Below, piece after piece: positions 18,719 to 26,628 of a DNA stretch of 64,000 nucleotides. The stretch is taken from assembly GCA_951801245.1 (NCBI GenBank), contig CATOMC010000006.1, positions 1 through 64,000 of the forward strand, read 5' to 3'. Position 1 is the stretch's first letter. Each line of letters opens with the position of its first letter. Made by a program: the position numbers and the translations under genes. The notes under the pieces are model-generated. The model worked only from the letters and a program-made list of their open reading frames with translations. It made no database searches and was not told the origin of the DNA. The stretch is from an uncultured Lachnospiraceae bacterium. GTDB lineage: Bacteria > Bacillota_A > Clostridia > Lachnospirales > Lachnospiraceae.

Positions 18719-18765
18719 GCACAATACCTTGACAGAAAAAAACGGCATGATACAATATATAGTAT
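18719..18765 (+). promoter_or_regulatory. Tandem NrdR boxes overlapping the nrdD promoter
   Basis: Box 2, ATACAATATATAGTAT (18750-18765), is a near-perfect match to the NrdR-box consensus ACACwATATATwGTGT. Box 1, GCACAATACCTTGACA (18719-18734), matches at 11 of 16 positions. They are 31 bp apart centre to centre, three helical turns, as in known NrdR targets. The promoter lies inside them: -35 TTGACA (18729-18734) in box 1 and -10 TACAAT (18751-18756) in box 2. NrdR bound with ATP/dATP would block polymerase. The match is seen; control by NrdR follows from the family. Confidence 0.75.
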
Positions 18766-18825
18766 GCGTGGCATGGTATAGAAGCACATCATGTAGTATT
18801 ATTAGAAAATATGGATGGGTAAAGA

Positions 18826-20988
18826 ATGAAGATTATTAAAAGAAGCGGTGTGGAGGTAACCTTTGACTTAAAGAAGATCATAGCAGCGATAGGTAAGGCA
18901 AACGACAGTGTCAAAGAGGAAGAGAAACTGACAGAAGATGAAATTGATGAGATTGCCATGGTGGTTGCGGATCATTGTGAGGAGATGAGGCGGGCTCCCA
19001 GTGTGGAGGAGATTCAGGATATGGTGGAGAATCAGCTTATGAAGTACCGGGCTTATACGATATCCAGAAATTATATCACCTACCGTTATAAGCGGGCGCT
19101 GGTCCGTAAATCCAATTCTACGGATGAACAGATCTTAAGCCTGTTAGAGTGTAACAATGAGGAAGTCAAGCAGGAGAATTCCAATAAAAATCCAACGGTC
19201 AACAGTGTGCAGCGTGATTATATGGCAGGGGAAGTGAGTAAGGATATTACAAAGAGATTCCTGCTGCCGCCTGATATTGTGGAGGCGCATGAGCAGGGTA
19301 TCATCCATTTTCATGATGCGGATTATTTTGCACAGCATATGCATAACTGCTGTCTGGTCAATCTGGAAGATATGCTGCAAAACGGTACGGTAGTCAGCGA
19401 GACCATGATCGATACGCCCAAGAGTTTCTCCACGGCCTGCAATATTGCAACGCAGAGCATTGCCCAGATTGCCAGTTCCCAGTACGGTGGACAGAGTATT
19501 TCGCTGTCGCATCTGGCGCCTTTTGTGAATGTAAGCAGAGAGAAATTCTGCAGAGAAATCCAAAAAGAGATGGAAGAGGCGGGGCTTAACGCTACCGAAG
19601 AACAGATCAGGCAGATTGCCGAAAGACGGGTAAAGGATGAGATCAAACGGGGTGTGCAGATCATACAGTATCAGGTCATTACGCTGATGACCACCAATGG
19701 ACAGGCGCCGTTTATCACGGTGTTTATGTATATTGATGAAGTGCCCGAAGGACGGCTTCGGGATGATCTGGCAATGATCATAGAAGAAATGCTCAACCAG
19801 AGGATCCAGGGGGTTAAGAATGAGAAGGGCGTATACATTACGCCGGCTTTTCCCAAGCTGATCTATGTGCTGGAGGAAGATAATATCCGCGAAGACAGCA
19901 AATACTGGTATCTGACGAAACTGGCGGCAAAGTGTACGGCCAAAAGGATGGTGCCCGATTATATATCGGAGAAGATCATGAAGCAGTTAAAGGACGGCAA
20001 CTGCTATACCTGCATGGGATGCCGGTCTTTTCTTACCGTATACCATGATGAAGATGACAAACCGAAATTCTATGGCAGATTTAATCAGGGCGTTGTGACC
20101 CTGAATCTGGTAGATGTGGCCTGCTCTTCCGGCAGGAATATGGAACGGTTCTGGGAGATTCTGGATGAGCGGTTGGAATTATGCAGACGGGCTTTGATGG
20201 CCAGACATAACCGCCTGAAAGGTACCCTTTCCGATGTGGCGCCGATCTTATGGCAAAACGGTGCACTGGCCAGGTTGAAGAAGGGGGAGAAAATCGATAA
20301 GCTGCTCTATGGCGGATATTCGACGATTTCCCTTGGCTATGCGGGGTTGTGTGAATGTACCAGATATATGACAGGAAAGAGCCATACGGATCCGGAGGCG
20401 ATGCCCTTTGCCCTGAAAGTCATGCAGTATCTGAACAATGCCTGCAAGGAATGGCGTGAGGAGACGAACATTGATTTCAGCCTATACGGTACGCCGCTTG
20501 AATCCACCACGTACAAATTTGCAAAGTGTCTGCAGAAGCGCTTCGGTGTGATCGAAGGCGTGACGGATCGTAATTATATCACGAACAGTTATCATGTGCA
20601 TGTGACGGAAGATATTAATGCATTTGATAAGCTGAAATTCGAGGCACAGTTCCAGGAACTGTCACCGGGCGGTGCGATCAGTTATGTGGAAGTACCGAAT
20701 ATGGAGAACAATCTGGATGCCGTCTTATCCGTGATGCAGTATATTTATGAGAATATCATGTACGCGGAGCTGAATACCAAGAGCGATTACTGTCAAGCCT
20801 GTGGGTATCATGGAGAGATACAGATTGTCACGGACAAAGATGGCAAGCTGATCTGGCAGTGCCCTAACTGTGGGAACACAGATCAGGATAAGATGAATGT
20901 GGCCAGACGGACCTGTGGATATATCGGAACGCAGTTCTGGAATCAGGGACGCACCCAGGAGATTAAGGAGCGCGTATTGCATCTATGA
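18826..20988 (+). CDS. nrdD: Anaerobic (class III) ribonucleoside-triphosphate reductase
   Basis: Glycyl-radical enzyme reducing NTPs to dNTPs without oxygen. 720 residues. An N-terminal ATP-cone (about 1-95; IIKRSGVEVTFDLKKI) gives allosteric control. The catalytic barrel has HNCCLVNL and MGCRSFLTVY with active-site cysteines. The C-terminus has a Cys4 zinc site (YCQACGYH, QCPNCGNTD) and the radical loop RRTCGYIG (Gly698). The activase gene overlaps its stop by four bases (ATGA). The tandem NrdR boxes upstream suggest repression when dATP is high. A second, different nrdD lies at 57096-59285. Confidence 0.96.
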   Translation: MKIIKRSGVEVTFDLKKIIAAIGKANDSVKEEEKLTEDEIDEIAMVVADHCEEMRRAPSVEEIQDMVENQLMKYRAYTISRNYITYRYKRALVRKSNSTDEQILSLLECNNEEVKQENSNKNPTVNSVQRDYMAGEVSKDITKRFLLPPDIVEAHEQGIIHFHDADYFAQHMHNCCLVNLEDMLQNGTVVSETMIDTPKSFSTACNIATQSIAQIASSQYGGQSISLSHLAPFVNVSREKFCREIQKEMEEAGLNATEEQIRQIAERRVKDEIKRGVQIIQYQVITLMTTNGQAPFITVFMYIDEVPEGRLRDDLAMIIEEMLNQRIQGVKNEKGVYITPAFPKLIYVLEEDNIREDSKYWYLTKLAAKCTAKRMVPDYISEKIMKQLKDGNCYTCMGCRSFLTVYHDEDDKPKFYGRFNQGVVTLNLVDVACSSGRNMERFWEILDERLELCRRALMARHNRLKGTLSDVAPILWQNGALARLKKGEKIDKLLYGGYSTISLGYAGLCECTRYMTGKSHTDPEAMPFALKVMQYLNNACKEWREETNIDFSLYGTPLESTTYKFAKCLQKRFGVIEGVTDRNYITNSYHVHVTEDINAFDKLKFEAQFQELSPGGAISYVEVPNMENNLDAVLSVMQYIYENIMYAELNTKSDYCQACGYHGEIQIVTDKDGKLIWQCPNCGNTDQDKMNVARRTCGYIGTQFWNQGRTQEIKERVLHL

Positions 20989-21515
20989 ATTATGCGGAAA
21001 TCAAAAACTGTGATATAGCCAATGGCCCGGGAGTGCGGGTGACGCTCTTTGTCAGCGGCTGTACCCACCACTGTGAGGGGTGCTTTAATGAGGAGACATG
21101 GGACTTTCAGTACGGGCAGCCTTTTACCAGGGAGACGACGGAACAGATCCTGTCCATGCTTGCACCGGATTATATCACGGGACTTACACTGCTTGGCGGA
21201 GAACCTTTAGAACCCGGCAATCGGAAAGCGCTTTTGCCGCTTCTCAAGGAGGCGAAAAGGCGTTATCCCGGGAAAGATATCTGGTGCTATACGGGGTATC
21301 TTTTTGATACGGATATTCTGGGCAGGTTTTGTGAGGAGTGGGAGCAGATGGGAGAGTTCCTGTCATATCTGGATGTGATCGTGGACGGAGAATTTATCCT
21401 TTCACAAAAGGATATCAGCCTGCGGTTTCGCGGTTCCAGAAATCAGCGTATCATAGCGGTAGCGGAATCTCTTTCTAAGGGAGAGATCGTATCCTGGGAT
21501 GATTCTATAGAATAA
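20985..21515 (+). CDS. nrdG: Anaerobic ribonucleotide reductase activating protein
   Basis: Radical SAM enzyme that puts the glycyl radical on NrdD. 176 residues, typical. The 4Fe-4S motif is CTHHCEGC (CxxxCxxC) near residue 26, with NGPGVRVTLFVSG before it and LTLLGGEPLEP as the SAM-binding GGE motif. ATG overlaps the nrdD stop, so translation is coupled. A strong terminator follows. Confidence 0.95.
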   Translation: MNYAEIKNCDIANGPGVRVTLFVSGCTHHCEGCFNEETWDFQYGQPFTRETTEQILSMLAPDYITGLTLLGGEPLEPGNRKALLPLLKEAKRRYPGKDIWCYTGYLFDTDILGRFCEEWEQMGEFLSYLDVIVDGEFILSQKDISLRFRGSRNQRIIAVAESLSKGEIVSWDDSIE

Positions 21516-21518
21516 AGA

Positions 21519-21550
21519 GGACGCCTGTCAGTACTGACAGGCGCCTTTTT
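21519..21550 (+). terminator. Terminator of nrdD-nrdG
   Basis: GGACGCCTGTCA and TGACAGGCGCC form a stem (one A-C mismatch) around GTAC, followed by TTTTT. Confidence 0.9.
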
Positions 21551-21551
21551 G

Positions 21552-21683
21552 TCAGTATGTGTTAATCATATAAAGACATACCATATTTGATCTTTCTGTA
21601 ATCTTAAATCCCAGCGTTCCGAAAAGGGAAGCAGCAATATAAAGGGTGGAAAGTCCGCCTGCGGCGCCACCGATCACAATCAA
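21552..21683 (-). pseudogene. Fragment of a membrane-protein gene
   Basis: A 43-codon frame on the reverse strand reading LIVIGGAAGGLSTLYIAA then SLFGTLGFKITER, a Gly/Ala-rich hydrophobic stretch typical of a membrane helix. There is a stop just upstream in frame and no ribosome site at the right distance (an AGGAG lies about 35 bases away). I take it as the remnant of a larger gene; the family is not identifiable. It lies in an 804-base stretch (21516-22319) with no intact gene. Confidence 0.3.
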
Positions 21684-21734
21684 TATTTAAAGTCCTATGT
21701 TTATATATATTAATCTCCTTTTATCACGTTTTAA

Positions 21735-21771
21735 GGCTGTTCAGGATTGCTTCCAGGAATCCTGAACAGTC
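21735..21771. other. Perfect inverted repeat
   Basis: CTGTTCAGGATT (21737-21748) and AATCCTGAACAG (21758-21769) with a 9-base loop; two more outer pairs extend it, one of them G-T. No T-tract on either side. It may be an old terminator or part of a decayed element. Confidence 0.6.
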
Positions 21772-22052
21772 TGGTGATGTATATAATTGGTGATCATGAT
21801 GGAACAGGAACAATGAGAAGGAATCCCATGTCCCCAAAAGGATTCTAAACAGAATAACGCATGAAAAGTCAGAAGGTCCTTGCAAAGTACCGTGAAATGA
21901 TTCCTGACAGAGCGCAGCAGAGGTCTGTTGCTGCGGCCCTTCGCGGCAGATACTGTCTGCTGTCCGCCAAAATCTCGCGCAGACAGATACTTTTGAGAAG
22001 GAAATGTTTGCCCTGCGAAAGTGATGGCAGAAGGAGAGTGATTTACATAACA

Positions 22053-22178
22053 TTATTCCTCACCACAGAACATACCTGTCATCTCGGAAGCGGAGGCGGA
22101 CGAAGACACCGTGCCCCAGAGAAGAAGGATCAGAATATAGAACAGACATATTTTTTGTTGGTAAGGTTTCTGTAACAT
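22053..22178 (-). pseudogene. Orphan signal-peptide ORF, probable remnant of the ABC binding protein
   Basis: 41 codons starting at ATG 22178 with ACAGGAGCAAC upstream, a good ribosome site. The protein is basic (MLQKPYQQK), then hydrophobic (ICLFYILILLLWGTVSSSAS), ending ASEMTGMFCGEE: a classical signal peptide with almost nothing after it. It lies right after the permease of a NitT/TauT-type importer, where the substrate-binding protein gene is expected. After the TAA the same frame stays open for another 103 codons (to 21741), but the translation has no recognisable binding-protein motifs. A stop or frameshift in a former binding protein is the simplest reading; a real short peptide is possible. 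Confidence 0.45.
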
Positions 22179-22203
22179 GTTGCTCCTGTCATGGATCTGG
22201 CCT

Positions 22204-22237
22204 CCGCCGGGCAGCGGCATGTGTATCTGCCCGGTGG
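22204..22237. other. GC-rich hairpin downstream of the ABC permease
   Basis: CCGCCGGGCAG pairs with CTGCCCGGTGG (11 bp, one G-T) around a 12-base loop, between the permease stop (22320) and the signal-peptide ORF on the reverse strand. No T-tract, so more likely an mRNA stabiliser or processing site than a terminator. Confidence 0.5.
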
Positions 22238-22319
22238 ATTGCCGCTGGTTTCATAAAGCCGGACTTATCTATAGCAAAGATTTGGAGAAAAGGCAATTCA
22301 TAGCGGAATCCTTTCCTAT

Positions 22320-23141
22320 TTAATATTTCTTACGGTAATAGTGTTCTGCGCTCTGGATCAGTTTGTAGAAAGCCATGGCAATGAGGCAGAGGATGATGAT
22401 AGAAGTGATGACCATATTCAGTTGGAATACCTGGGACCCATAGATGATCAGATACCCAAGGCCCCTTCTGGCAGCCAGGAATTCTCCGATGATCACGCCT
22501 ACTAAAGACAGGCCGATATTGACCTTCATATTGCTTAAGATCAGAGGAATGGAACTGGGCAGTATCACTTTGCGCAGGGCATCTTTGCGGTCACCGCCCA
22601 GGGTATAGATCAGCTTACACATCTCAGCATCTGTCTGGCAAAACCCCGTATATAGGCTGATGATGGATCCAAAGACGGCCACCGAGATACCGGCTACGAT
22701 AATGGTGTTGGTGCCGGTGCCAAGCCATACAATAAGCAAAGGTGCCAGGGCTGATTTGGGCAGTGAATTTAAGACCACAAGATAGGGTTCCAGAATCTCA
22801 GAAAGGCTGTTCCAATACCATAAAAGTGTAGCCGCCGACAGGCTTAGTAAAGTGACCAGAAGGAAACTGATCAGGGTCTCTAACAGGGTAATGCCGGTGT
22901 GGTCATAGATGGAATGGTCTGCAAACATCTGTCCGAGATATTGCAGGATTCCGGAAGGGCTGCTAAAGAAAAAACTGTCAATCCAGGAGAGCCTTGCGGC
23001 CAGTTCCCAGAGAGCAAGAAAGAGAAAGAACAGAAAAAATCTGCCAAAGGTGATCATATGGTGGTGCCTGTGGTGAGCACGCAGGAAATCTTCCTGGCGG
23101 GCGGAGACAGGCAGGGCCGCCTCAGAAAATGGGTTCGCCAT
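22320..23141 (-). CDS. ABC transporter permease, NitT/TauT (SsuC/ThiX-like) family
   Basis: Membrane subunit of an importer for a small organic solute: sulfonate, taurine, nitrate or pyrimidine-type ligands occur in the family and sequence alone cannot choose. 273 residues, about six helices. The cytoplasmic EAA loop that docks with the ATPase is clear (TLGGDRKDALRKVILPSSIP), as are the family segments LNSLPKSALAPLLIVWLG and GEFLAARRGLGYLI. Its start overlaps the ATPase gene end by 20 bases, so the two are coupled. Confidence 0.9.
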   Translation of the reverse strand: MANPFSEAALPVSARQEDFLRAHHRHHHMITFGRFFLFFLFLALWELAARLSWIDSFFFSSPSGILQYLGQMFADHSIYDHTGITLLETLISFLLVTLLSLSAATLLWYWNSLSEILEPYLVVLNSLPKSALAPLLIVWLGTGTNTIIVAGISVAVFGSIISLYTGFCQTDAEMCKLIYTLGGDRKDALRKVILPSSIPLILSNMKVNIGLSLVGVIIGEFLAARRGLGYLIIYGSQVFQLNMVITSIIILCLIAMAFYKLIQSAEHYYRKKY

Positions 23142-23910
23142 CTGTCAATACCTCCCATAGTTGATTGAAATAATCCTGATATTCTTTGGTACTTCTGATC
23201 GCCAGTGGATCCTCTCTGCTTATTGCATAGTGGATCGGCATCTCGCACTTCACACAGGCAGGTCTTTTGGAGAGAACGATCACCCGGTCCGCTAAAGTGA
23301 CAGCTTCGGAAAGGTCGTGTGTGATCAAGACGGCAGTCTTTTGGGTCTGGCGGATGATGGAAGCGATGTCCGCAGAGACAGCGAGTCTGGTCTGAAAATC
23401 CAGGGCGCTGAAAGGTTCGTCTAATAATAAAAGATCCGGATGGACTGCCATGGTGCGGATCAAAGCGGCTCTTTGGCGCATGCCGCCGGAAAGCTCCGAT
23501 GGCTTCTTATTCCTGAATGCGTAGAGACCATAATCTTCTAACAGTTTCAGGACATAATCGGTGTTTTCTTTGGAAAGCATATGATTCAGTTCCAGTCCCA
23601 GAATGATATTCTGATAAATGGTGCGCCACTCAAAAAGGTGGTCTTTTTGCAACATGTATCCGATTTTGAGTACGGTATCCTGGCAATAGTCCGATGCAGA
23701 AAGCCCACGGTACAAAATCCTGCCTTCCTCGGCAACAAGAAGCCTTGCGATGATGGAGAGGAGGGTGGATTTGCCGCAGCCGCTAGGCCCCACGATAGCC
23801 ACGAATTCTCCTTCGGATACCTGCAGATTTATGTGTGTGAGGGCAGGCGTCTCTCCCTTTAGATTATGGTAAGAATAAGAGATATCCTGCAAAGACAATA
23901 TTGGCTGCAT
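23122..23910 (-). CDS. ABC transporter ATP-binding protein, NitT/TauT (SsuB/TauB) family
   Basis: Energises import through the adjacent permease. 262 residues with all nucleotide-binding motifs: Walker A GPSGCGKST (41-49), signature LSGGMRQR, Walker B LLLLDEPF and the switch histidine in LITHDLSEA. AGGAG lies 10 bases before ATG 23910. It is divergent from argH across a 126-base gap. The usual third gene, the binding protein, is absent or decayed downstream. Confidence 0.92.
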   Translation of the reverse strand: MQPILSLQDISYSYHNLKGETPALTHINLQVSEGEFVAIVGPSGCGKSTLLSIIARLLVAEEGRILYRGLSASDYCQDTVLKIGYMLQKDHLFEWRTIYQNIILGLELNHMLSKENTDYVLKLLEDYGLYAFRNKKPSELSGGMRQRAALIRTMAVHPDLLLLDEPFSALDFQTRLAVSADIASIIRQTQKTAVLITHDLSEAVTLADRVIVLSKRPACVKCEMPIHYAISREDPLAIRSTKEYQDYFNQLWEVLTDGEPIF

Positions 23911-23972
23911 AAGACAACAACTCCTTATGATTATAAGATATTTTATGATTTTCTATAAAATTTGTGTTTTAA

Positions 23973-24001
23973 TTGAAAAGAAAAGTATTTTGTGGTATCA
24001 T
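23973..24001 (+). promoter_or_regulatory. Sigma-A promoter of argH
   Basis: TTGAAA (23973-23978), 17-bp spacer, TATCAT (23996-24001). The reverse strand has a TATAAT without a clear -35 for the ABC genes. No ARG-box dyad is obvious. Confidence 0.65.
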
Positions 24002-24036
24002 CAAATTCAGATTTAATTAAGGTGGAGGATTAGTGC

Positions 24037-25449
24037 ATGGCACAGCTATGGGGAGGCCGTTTCACAAAGGAGACGGATCAGCTTGTATATAATTTTAATG
24101 CGTCAATCTCATTTGATCAGAAATTTTTCAGGCAGGATATTGAGGGCAGCATTGCCCATGTGGTCATGCTTGCCAAGCAGGGCATCCTGACGAAGGATGA
24201 GAAAGACGAGATTTTAAAGGGACTTACCGGGATCAGGCAGGATGTGGAGGAAGGAAGACTGCAGATCACGCAGGAGTATGAAGATATTCACAGCTTTGTG
24301 GAAGCGAATCTGATTGACAGGATCGGGGTAGCAGGCAAGAAGCTGCACACCGGCAGAAGCCGTAATGATCAGGTGGCGCTTGACATGCGTCTGTACATAA
24401 GGCTTGAGGTCCTGTATGTGGATGAATTGGTGAAGACTCTTTTGCAGACCCTCGTGTCTGTCATGGAGAATCATGTAGAGACTTATATGCCGGGATTCAC
24501 GCATTTGCAGAAGGCGCAGCCGGTGACACTGGCGCATCATGTGGGCGCTTATTTTGAAATGTTTAAGAGGGATCGTTCGCGGCTTAAGGATATTTATCAC
24601 CGCATGAATTACTGTCCGCTGGGAGCCGGGGCACTGGCAGGTACCACGTATCCGCTTGACAGGAATTATACGGCGTCCTTGCTTGGATTTGAGGGGCCTA
24701 CGTACAACAGTATGGATTCTGTGTCGGACCGGGATTATGTGATTGAATTCCTTTCGGCTCTGTCTACGATCATGATGCATTTAAGCCGTTTTTGTGAAGA
24801 GATCATCATCTGGAATTCTAACGAGTATCGTTTTGTGGAGATTGACGATGCTTATGCCACCGGGAGCAGCATCATGCCCCAGAAGAAGAATCCTGATATT
24901 GCAGAACTTGTGAGAGGCAAGACCGGACGGGTTTACGGGGCGCTTTTCTCGATTCTTACGACCATGAAAGGGATCCCGTTAGCATACAATAAAGATATGC
25001 AGGAAGATAAGGAACTGACGTTCGATGCGATTGACACGGCAAAAGGATGTCTTGCATTGTTTGAAGGCATGATCCGGACCATGAAATTCAACGCGGATAT
25101 CATGGAAAGGAGCGCGGCGATGGGCTTTACCAATGCCACCGATGCGGCGGATTACCTGGTGGGAAAGGGTGTGCCGTTTCGGGATGCTCACAGTATTGTG
25201 GGCAGGCTGGTGCTTTTATGCATTGATCAAAAATGCGGTATTGAGGATCTGACGATGGAGCAGTTCAAAGAAATCAGTGCCGTTTTTGAAGAAGATATTT
25301 ATGATGCGGTCAATATAAGGACCTGTGTGGAGAAAAGGCTTACCATGGGTGCGCCCGGTCCGGAAGCGATGCGCAAAGTGATCGCCGGTTACAAAGAATA
25401 TCTGGCCAGGGACTGGCAGGATGAGGATGAGATCAAGATACCCAGATAA
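24037..25449 (+). CDS. argH: Argininosuccinate lyase
   Basis: Last step of arginine synthesis: argininosuccinate to arginine and fumarate. 470 residues. LWGGRFTKETD at the N-terminus, HTGRSRNDQVALDMR, TVLQ-type region reading FTHLQKAQPVTLAHH, and the fumarase/lyase signature GSSIMPQKKNPD. GGTGGAGGATTAGTGC precedes ATG 24037. asd follows after 18 bases, so they form an operon. The other arg genes are not in the window. Confidence 0.97.
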   Translation: MAQLWGGRFTKETDQLVYNFNASISFDQKFFRQDIEGSIAHVVMLAKQGILTKDEKDEILKGLTGIRQDVEEGRLQITQEYEDIHSFVEANLIDRIGVAGKKLHTGRSRNDQVALDMRLYIRLEVLYVDELVKTLLQTLVSVMENHVETYMPGFTHLQKAQPVTLAHHVGAYFEMFKRDRSRLKDIYHRMNYCPLGAGALAGTTYPLDRNYTASLLGFEGPTYNSMDSVSDRDYVIEFLSALSTIMMHLSRFCEEIIIWNSNEYRFVEIDDAYATGSSIMPQKKNPDIAELVRGKTGRVYGALFSILTTMKGIPLAYNKDMQEDKELTFDAIDTAKGCLALFEGMIRTMKFNADIMERSAAMGFTNATDAADYLVGKGVPFRDAHSIVGRLVLLCIDQKCGIEDLTMEQFKEISAVFEEDIYDAVNIRTCVEKRLTMGAPGPEAMRKVIAGYKEYLARDWQDEDEIKIPR

Positions 25450-25467
25450 TATGAGGAGGATGAAAAA

Positions 25468-26553
25468 ATGAGTGAGAAACTGAAAGTAGGTATTTTAGGC
25501 GGTACCGGCATGGTTGGGCAGCGGTTCATAGCGCTGCTTGAGAACCATCCCTGGTTTGAGGTTACAACGATCGCGGCCAGTCCCCGATCGGCGGGTAAGA
25601 CCTACCAAGAAGCAGTAGGTGAAAGATGGAAAATGGATACGCCGATGCCGGAGGCGGTCAAGAATATTGTTGTCAGGAATGTGAATGAAGTGGAGCAGGT
25701 GGCTGCCGAGGTAGACTTTGTGTTCTCTGCGGTGGATATGACCAAGGAAGAGATCAGACAGATCGAGGAAGCTTATGCGAAGACGGAAACGCCGGTCGTT
25801 TCCAATAACAGCGCACACCGCTGGACGCCGGATGTACCTATGGTGGTACCGGAGATCAATCCGGAGCATTTTGATGTGATCGAAGATCAGAAGAAGAGAC
25901 TGGGTACGAAACGCGGTTTTATTGCAGTAAAGCCCAATTGTTCTATACAGAGTTATGCGCCGGTGTTAACGGCGTGGAAAGAATTTGAGCCTTATGAAGT
26001 GGTGGCGACTACTTATCAGGCTATTTCCGGTGCCGGTAAGACTTTTAAAGATTGGCCGGAGATGGTGGAGAATGTGATCCCTTATATTGGCGGTGAAGAG
26101 GAGAAGAGCGAGAAAGAGCCGCTGCGGATCTGGGGTAAGGTGGAGAACGGACAGATTGTGCCGGCTGACAGTCCCGTGATCACCTGCCAGTGTATCCGGG
26201 TGCCGGTGTTAAACGGCCATACGGCAGCCGTGTTTGTTAAATTCAGAAAGAATCCGACAAAAGAGCAGCTTGTGGAGAAACTGGTAAACTTTAAGGGACT
26301 TCCGCAGGAACTGAATCTTCCCAATGCACCCAAACAGTTTATTCAGGTCATGGAAGAGGATAACCGTCCACAGGTAAAACTGGATGTGGACTATGAGAAT
26401 GGTATGGGCATCAGTGTTGGACGTATCCGTGAGGACAATGTTTATGACTGGAAGTTTGTAGGACTTTCTCATAATACGATCCGTGGCGCGGCAGGGGGGG
26501 CTGTGCTGTGTGCGGAGACTTTGAAAGCAAAGGGATATATCACCAGGAAATAA
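25468..26553 (+). CDS. asd: Aspartate-semialdehyde dehydrogenase
   Basis: NADPH-dependent reduction of aspartyl phosphate, the branch-point step to lysine/diaminopimelate, threonine and methionine. 361 residues, closer to the archaeal/fungal subgroup than to the E. coli type. NADP loop LGGTGMVGQRF; catalytic cysteine in VKPNCSIQSYAPVL; substrate region YQAISGAGKTFKDWPEM; and the late HNTIRGAAGGAVL. GAGGAGGATGAAAAA precedes ATG 25468. Diaminopimelate demand for the wall links it loosely to the aminotransferase at 55696. Confidence 0.95.
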   Translation: MSEKLKVGILGGTGMVGQRFIALLENHPWFEVTTIAASPRSAGKTYQEAVGERWKMDTPMPEAVKNIVVRNVNEVEQVAAEVDFVFSAVDMTKEEIRQIEEAYAKTETPVVSNNSAHRWTPDVPMVVPEINPEHFDVIEDQKKRLGTKRGFIAVKPNCSIQSYAPVLTAWKEFEPYEVVATTYQAISGAGKTFKDWPEMVENVIPYIGGEEEKSEKEPLRIWGKVENGQIVPADSPVITCQCIRVPVLNGHTAAVFVKFRKNPTKEQLVEKLVNFKGLPQELNLPNAPKQFIQVMEEDNRPQVKLDVDYENGMGISVGRIREDNVYDWKFVGLSHNTIRGAAGGAVLCAETLKAKGYITRK

Positions 26554-26628
26554 GTAAAGCAGTAGGAACGGGTCAGAATACATAGGTCATGGGGACTGTC
26601 GTCAGGTTTAAGGGAGCCAAAGACAGAA

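Noticed and set aside
21861..22175. 104-codon forward frame and 109-codon reverse frame (21724-22053) in the decayed region
   Set aside because: Neither has a ribosome site or recognisable sequence; the region is open in several frames by chance.
23911..24036. argH/ABC divergent region considered as a TPP riboswitch or ARG-box region
   Set aside because: No TPP core motifs and no clear ARG-box dyad; only a sigma-A promoter is supported.
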